Source of the DNA: Leptolyngbya sp. Prado105
GTDB lineage: Bacteria > Cyanobacteriota > Cyanobacteriia > Leptolyngbyales > Leptolyngbyaceae
Direction of reading: 5' to 3'
DNA length: 64,000 nucleotides
NCBI GenBank assembly: GCA_025454375.1
Contig: JALOOO010000003.1
Coordinates: 1 to 64,000, forward strand
The position numbers and the translations under genes are program-made. Positions 60,179-64,000 of this stretch are shown here, one piece after another. A model generated the notes under the pieces. The model ran no database searches and was not told where the DNA came from. It was given only the letters and a program-made list of their open reading frames with translations. Within the stretch, counting starts at the first letter, position 1; the number at the start of each line of letters is the position of its first letter.

Positions 60179-61345
60179 CTATTGAGCAATCTCGCCCATC
60201 TCGCACGATCGCTGAATTTCTTCAATCTCACTTCGGATTGTTGAGCTTGGAGCCGTGGTCGAAACCATTGCTGCCATTAGCTGACTCGGCGCGACATGAA
60301 AGGGCAATCGATGAATATCAGAATTCTCTGAGCAAGCCACTTCCGCCGCATGTTGAAGTTGAGCGATCGACACTTCACCCAATCCCAAATCAGAGAGCGT
60401 CTTCGGCAAGCCAATCTCATCGTAAAACTTCAGCAATTGCTGTCTCGATGTCACTGCTAGTAAATTCCCTTGCAGCATCTCTTCTAGCCGAAGCTGCACC
60501 AAAATTCCAAAAGCCACTTTCTCACCATGCAAAGCGTGATGACTTTCAAGCAAATGCGTCAATCCATTGTGAACCGCATGAGCCGCAACCGTTCGGCACT
60601 GCGCTCCACCGATACCCCCAATGACTCCCGCCATCAAGACCGAAGCATCCACAACTTCTTGCCAATCTGATCCCAGAGGATTTTGCAATGCAGATTTAGA
60701 CTTTTGGAACAGAATATCCCTCAGCACCCTAGCTTGCTGAACTGCGGCAATGAGTAAAGTCTTATCAGAATGCCCGCTACTGACTGAAGCTTCATACCAT
60801 TTCGCGATCGCATCTCCAATTCCGGCAACCAAAGTTCTCTGCGGGGCAGTCGCGATTAGATCGTAGTCCAGAATTAAAAGCTCAGGACAGCGTGCTAGTC
60901 CAACATCATAGAGAAACGCATGTTGGTCAGAATAGACATTGGATAAGGCTGTCCAAGCTGCACAAGTTGCCGCAGAAGTGGGAACCGTCACGATCGGTAA
61001 ATTGCACTGATACGCAACTAGCTTCGCAGTATCTAGCGCTTTCCCGCCTCCAACTCCAATGATCAAATCAGCTTGATGCTCTGCAACCGACACTTTTAAA
61101 TTTGCCAAGGTCACTTCGCTGCAATCTCGACCATAGGAAGCCTTTGCAGCCTGGAGCGAGTGAGATTTGAAAACAGACTTGAACCGAGATTTGACCACAT
61201 CAAGGGATCGCTCCCCGCCAATCATTAGAGGACGACGACCAAGACGTGCAATCTGATCACCAACCTGTTCAATCGCACCAAAGCCTCGAACAACTTGAGC
61301 AGGTGCGATCGACAATGAAACAATCGGATTCAATTGGGTAGGCAT
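60179..61345 (-). CDS. Iron-containing alcohol dehydrogenase family protein (glycerol dehydrogenase-like)
   Basis: A 388-residue group III-type dehydrogenase. NAD binding is through IGVGGGKALDTAKLVA (about 95-110); VPTSAATCAAWTALSNVY follows; metal ligands are in ILDYDLI-type Asp, GIGDAIAKWYEA, AAHAVHNGLTHLLESHHALH (two His). The overall pattern is GldA-like (glycerol to dihydroxyacetone), but the substrate is unproven and glycerol-1-phosphate or other polyol activity is possible. It follows ycf51 by 24 bases on the same strand. Confidence 0.87.
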   Translation of the reverse strand: MPTQLNPIVSLSIAPAQVVRGFGAIEQVGDQIARLGRRPLMIGGERSLDVVKSRFKSVFKSHSLQAAKASYGRDCSEVTLANLKVSVAEHQADLIIGVGGGKALDTAKLVAYQCNLPIVTVPTSAATCAAWTALSNVYSDQHAFLYDVGLARCPELLILDYDLIATAPQRTLVAGIGDAIAKWYEASVSSGHSDKTLLIAAVQQARVLRDILFQKSKSALQNPLGSDWQEVVDASVLMAGVIGGIGGAQCRTVAAHAVHNGLTHLLESHHALHGEKVAFGILVQLRLEEMLQGNLLAVTSRQQLLKFYDEIGLPKTLSDLGLGEVSIAQLQHAAEVACSENSDIHRLPFHVAPSQLMAAMVSTTAPSSTIRSEIEEIQRSCEMGEIAQ

Positions 61346-61369
61346 GTTCTAAAGATGAGAAACGAACTT

Positions 61370-61888
61370 TTACGCAGTCGGCTTAGGAAGTTGTGCCAAG
61401 CTTTCACGATACAACTTGATCGTAGCGTTTTCATCTTCGCGGATCGCCAGTGATCGCCGAACTTCACCTAAATATAAGGGTTGTGAAACGCCCGGTTCTG
61501 GATGTAAAACCGTCCGCAACCGAATCGTCATCTGATCCGAACCTTGAGAAAGACGACCCGGAGAGAAAATATCGATCGCGGCTTGCTTTAAGGTCGCTTC
61601 GACCTGCGATTCGGTGATGCTCGGCGGTACAGCAATCACGACTTGCGCCGCTCCTGCATCAAAGACTCGTGAATAATGCAATGAATCTGGAATTTGCGGA
61701 CGAGTATAAAGTCCCAAGCTAAGTGCAAATACGCCACCTGTCAGCACTGCCATAAATCCGGTGACTCCGACTAAGCGAAATCGAATTCCCCATTTGAATA
61801 GAAATCCAACGATCGCAAGAACTCCAAACGCGATCGTCCCAATTCCTAAGTACTGAGCATTTTGAATTAATTGTGCAGTGTCAAACAT
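61370..61888 (-). CDS. ycf51: Ycf51 family protein (DUF2518)
   Basis: A 172-residue membrane-anchored protein matching Ycf51 of cyanobacteria and some plastids. Two helices near the start (YLGIGTIAFGVLAIVGFLF and LVGVTGFMAVLTGGVFALSL) precede a soluble domain: AAQVVIAVPPSITESQVEAT, IDIFSPGRLSQG, QPLYLGEVRRSLAIREDENA. The function is unknown. It heads a probable minus-strand unit with the dehydrogenase and RarD genes. Confidence 0.88.
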   Translation of the reverse strand: MFDTAQLIQNAQYLGIGTIAFGVLAIVGFLFKWGIRFRLVGVTGFMAVLTGGVFALSLGLYTRPQIPDSLHYSRVFDAGAAQVVIAVPPSITESQVEATLKQAAIDIFSPGRLSQGSDQMTIRLRTVLHPEPGVSQPLYLGEVRRSLAIREDENATIKLYRESLAQLPKPTA

Positions 61889-62339
61889 GATGAAGAAAAA
61901 TGAAGCTTATAAGCCAACTTTAGCAGCATGTTTGCACTCTTCGCTTTAGTTCTGTTTCCGGTTTCTCAAGGATTCGTCGATCGCTGCGCCAAAATCATCC
62001 CTAGATCCGTAAGTCTGTGAGAGGGGGTTCTCTGCTCGACACTCAAAGTCTAATCTTCCACCTGGTTTCGTTTCACTACTAATCTCTTCGCCCGACCAGA
62101 TGACTCGTAACAAACTTGAATGCAAAATCTTGCTTGCGCTGTTGTAGAGATCAAGCGTCATTTATACTTTCGCTAGAGCAAAGATACTCGATCGAGCAAT
62201 GTCATAGCACCTCACACTCCACAGCCCATTTCTAAAATCTGTATCCCAAATCACCCCTTATTTTTTCCATTCTCTTTTCTGACACAATCCGGATTGAAAT
62301 TTGATACTCTTATCCAATTAGTTCTTGGGGAACATTGGC
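61889..62339. other. Divergent intergenic region, ycf51-guaB3
   Basis: 451 bases with no gene I can support. A 71-codon minus-strand ORF (61946-62161) has no ribosome binding site and no familiar motif. The guaB3 promoter probably lies in 62200-62320, where AT-rich blocks occur (for example TTGAAATTTGATACTCTTATC near 62293), but no clear -10/-35 pair can be set. Confidence 0.4.
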
Positions 62340-63503
62340 GTGGATATTCAAATCGGTAGAGGTAAAACGGCTCGCAGAGCTTACGGGTTCGATGAAATCG
62401 CACTTTCTCCAGGAAATCGGACACTCGATCCGAAACTGGCAGATACTCGCTGGACAATCGGCGGCATCGATCGCGAAATTCCCATCATCGCCTCCGCAAT
62501 GGATGGAGTCGTCGATGTCGGCATGGCAGTCAAGCTCTCTCAACTTGGAGCCTTGGGCGTAATCAACTTAGAAGGGGTTCAAACTCGTTACGAAGACCCC
62601 AACCCGATTCTCGATCGCATTGCATCAGTCGGACCAACAGAGTTCGTTCCGTTAATGCAAGAACTCTATTCCCAACCGATCAAGCCAGAATTGATCGAAA
62701 AGCGCATCAAAGAAATTAAAGCTCAAGGCGGAATCGCAGCCGTCAGTGCAACTCCCGCAGGTGCAAGTCAGTTTGGACTAACGGCAGCAAAGGCTGGAGC
62801 AGATTTGTTCTTCATTCAAGCGACCGTCGTTTCGACGGCTCATTTGTCACCCGAATCGGTTTCACCCCTCGATCTCGCAAAATTCTGTGAAGAAATGCCG
62901 ATCCCCGTGATTCTCGGAAACTGTGTCACCTATGAAGTGACGCTGAATCTGATGAAAGCAGGAGCCGCAGCCGTTCTGGTTGGAATTGGACCGGGTGCAG
63001 CCTGTACTTCTCGCGGCGTACTTGGTGTAGGCGTACCTCAAGCGACTGCGGTTGCAGACTGTGCCGCAGCCCGCGATGATTTCTACCGTGAGACAGGTAA
63101 ATATGTGCCTGTGATCGCAGATGGTGGATTGATCACAGGAGGCGATATCTGCAAATGTATTGCTTGCGGTGCGGATGCGGTGATGATCGGGTCGCCGTTT
63201 GCTCGGGCAAAAGAAGCGCCTGGTCGCGGATTTCACTGGGGGATGGCAACCCCAAGTCCCGTTTTACCGAGAGGAACCCGGATTCGAGTCGGAACTACTG
63301 GAACCCTGGAACAAATTCTCCGGGGACCCGCTCAATTAGATGATGGGACGCATAACCTACTGGGTGCATTGCAGACCAGTATGGGAACGTTAGGCGCGAA
63401 AGACATTAAGGAAATGCAACAAGTTGACGTGGTGATCGCCCCTTCGTTGTTAACTGAAGGAAAGGTCTACCAAAAGGCTCAACAATTGGGCATGGGCAAA
63501 TAG
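62340..63503 (+). CDS. guaB3: IMP dehydrogenase-family protein GuaB3
   Basis: A 387-residue (beta/alpha)8-barrel protein of the GuaB3 branch of the IMP dehydrogenase/GMP reductase family: IGRGKTARRAYGFDEIALSP at the start, IASAMDGVVDVGMAVKLSQLG, then the active-site loop GPGAACTSRGVLGVGVPQ with the cysteine nucleophile, and VIADGGLITGGDICKCIACG. GuaB3 lacks the CBS pair of GuaB. Work on cyanobacterial GuaB3 suggests GMP reductase-type activity; either way it is a purine-nucleotide enzyme. GTG at 62340 gives the normal N-terminus, with GGGGAAC about 8 bases upstream. Yfr1 follows, as expected for cyanobacteria. Confidence 0.9.
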   Translation: MDIQIGRGKTARRAYGFDEIALSPGNRTLDPKLADTRWTIGGIDREIPIIASAMDGVVDVGMAVKLSQLGALGVINLEGVQTRYEDPNPILDRIASVGPTEFVPLMQELYSQPIKPELIEKRIKEIKAQGGIAAVSATPAGASQFGLTAAKAGADLFFIQATVVSTAHLSPESVSPLDLAKFCEEMPIPVILGNCVTYEVTLNLMKAGAAAVLVGIGPGAACTSRGVLGVGVPQATAVADCAAARDDFYRETGKYVPVIADGGLITGGDICKCIACGADAVMIGSPFARAKEAPGRGFHWGMATPSPVLPRGTRIRVGTTGTLEQILRGPAQLDDGTHNLLGALQTSMGTLGAKDIKEMQQVDVVIAPSLLTEGKVYQKAQQLGMGK

Positions 63504-63601
63504 GAAAGACATTGAAGAAATGCGCGATCGTGTTCGTTCAACTAACAGGTTGCGTCACAGATTGCAAAGTCTTCAATAATCTTTTGAACAAATCTTTAAG
63601 A

Positions 63602-63655
63602 GTTTTACCAGGAGTTGCAAGATTGCCTGGTAAAACAGATTCTGTCGTCTACAAT
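63602..63655 (+). promoter_or_regulatory. Yfr1 promoter region with a 11-bp perfect dyad
   Basis: GTTTTACCAGG (63602-63612) and CCTGGTAAAAC (63626-63636) are exact complements around a 13-base loop. TACAAT (63650-63655) is the -10 box, 6-8 bases before the presumed yfr1 start. The dyad sits over the -35 position, so it could be an operator, or alternatively a terminator or RNA-end hairpin of the guaB3 transcript. Confidence 0.6.
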
Positions 63656-63660
63656 AAAGG

Positions 63661-63736
63661 AAGCGGAGACGCATGTTTCCGTTCACTCCTCACACCACAC
63701 TCCGCCTGAACTACGGTTTAGGCGGTTCCTTATTTT
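63661..63736 (+). ncRNA. yfr1: Yfr1 small regulatory RNA
   Basis: The ultraconserved single-stranded motif ACTCCTCACACC of Yfr1 is present (63684-63695), flanked by a 5' hairpin (GCGGA...TCCGT) and a 3' hairpin CCGCCTGAAC-TACG-GTTTAGGCGG (63702-63725) ending in TTCCTTATTTTT, a terminator. Length (about 75) and order match known cyanobacterial Yfr1, and it lies directly after guaB3, its usual place (usually between guaB and trxA). Yfr1 pairs through the conserved motif with target mRNAs, including porin-type outer membrane protein messages in Prochlorococcus. A trxA gene is not seen after it here. Confidence 0.9.
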
Positions 63737-63745
63737 TAGGGCAAT

Positions 63746-64000
63746 CTATTTTGCGCGTTGCCATCGTTTTGCTAAGTTCCACCCTTCAAAAACATCGATC
63801 ACTTCATAGTTCAGGTTAGGCGTTTTGGCGAGATTGGGATCGATCCAGGCATAATTTGTCTTAGATAGAATTTTAGGATTCTCGATTTCTTGTCCAATTG
63901 CAGGCGTGTAGAAATTGAGTAAGAGTTGCGTTTTGCGATCGTCGCGACTCAAGGCTGCTTCATTGACGATAAAGCTCACTGTCTGCGATCGTAAAATCTC
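63746..64000 (-). CDS. Hypothetical protein, C-terminal part (runs off the window)
   Basis: The minus-strand frame stays open to the right window edge, so this is the last 84 residues of a longer protein whose start lies beyond 64000. The end reads TQLLLNFYTPAIGQEIENPK, then ILSKTNYAWIDPNLAKTPNL and VFEGWNLAKRWQRAK. I do not recognise a family. The stop is 10 bases after the yfr1 terminator, so the two are convergent. The GTG that the ORF track uses as a start is only an internal codon. Confidence 0.55.
   Translation of the reverse strand, partial: EILRSQTVSFIVNEAALSRDDRKTQLLLNFYTPAIGQEIENPKILSKTNYAWIDPNLAKTPNLNYEVIDVFEGWNLAKRWQRAK

Noticed and set aside
61946-62161. 71-residue minus-strand ORF between ycf51 and guaB3
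   Set aside because: No start context, no family resemblance; kept only as intergenic description.
1-64000. CRISPR array
   Set aside because: No series of equal direct repeats with unique spacers; the only arrays (443-526, 6099-6290) have no spacers.
1-64000. HIP1 GCGATCGC sites as regulatory elements
   Set aside because: They are spread over genes and gaps alike, as in most cyanobacterial genomes, so single sites carry no specific meaning here.

Overview
The window is chromosomal DNA of a cyanobacterium, most likely a filamentous Leptolyngbya-like or related non-heterocystous lineage (the lineage is inference). The direct signs are the very frequent HIP1-type palindrome GCGATCGC, cyanobacteria or plastid marker genes (ycf34, ycf51, vipp1, the photosynthetic type gap2, guaB3, a pheophorbide a oxygenase/Tic55-like Rieske protein) and a convincing copy of the cyanobacterial small RNA Yfr1 directly downstream of guaB3.

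Layout. 1-1330 is a decayed accessory patch: the right end of an IS200/IS605-like element, the 3' part of a type I restriction specificity gene (hsdS), a 423-bp MITE-like element with 18-bp inverted repeats and a 7-bp target duplication, a second small hsdS scrap, and the C-terminal remnant of a sugar-binding protein gene. 1.6-10.4 kb holds a DJ-1/PfpI protein lacking the usual cysteine, a ceramide-glucosyltransferase-like enzyme, exported proteins, a lipase, an L,D-transpeptidase and two glycosyltransferases, one HpsE-like. 10.4-19.5 kb is mostly housekeeping: gap2, murC-murB, a CCA-adding type nucleotidyltransferase, ycf34, a secreted TPR protein and glyoxalase II. 19.7-30.1 kb is a surface-polysaccharide island: two GT4 enzymes, an MsbA/HepA-like ABC exporter, a GT10 fucosyltransferase-like enzyme, three tandem GT-A paralogues, a further GT-A enzyme and a sugar-nucleotide epimerase, several joined by ATGA overlaps.

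30.3-46.3 kb is mixed: a histone-H1-like/winged-helix protein, the Rieske oxygenase, a Gfo/Idh/MocA dehydrogenase, a large CBS-PAS hybrid histidine kinase, a bestrophin, Lnt, a pentapeptide-repeat protein, a truncated acyl-CoA dehydrogenase, a rhomboid protease, a TIR-GUN4 fusion, a Uma2 protein, Vipp1 and Hsp33. 46.3-64 kb has an M23 peptidase, a 2x5-repeat beta-propeller-like protein, pirin, the TIGR02587/TIGR02588 membrane pair, an RNA methyltransferase, murG, coaE, a GT39-like membrane protein, tRNA-Leu(GAG), guanine deaminase, RarD, an iron-alcohol-dehydrogenase family enzyme, Ycf51, GuaB3 and Yfr1. A truncated gene runs off the right edge.

Themes: cell-envelope construction (murC, murB, murG, lnt, L,D-transpeptidase, M23 peptidase, two polysaccharide regions) alongside scattered signalling and stress genes. 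The most unusual items are the TIR-GUN4 fusion, the MITE-like element with internal tandem repeats, the 2x5 repeat protein, and a perfect hairpin abutting the hslO ribosome binding site. All functions are assigned by reading motifs; no database search was run.
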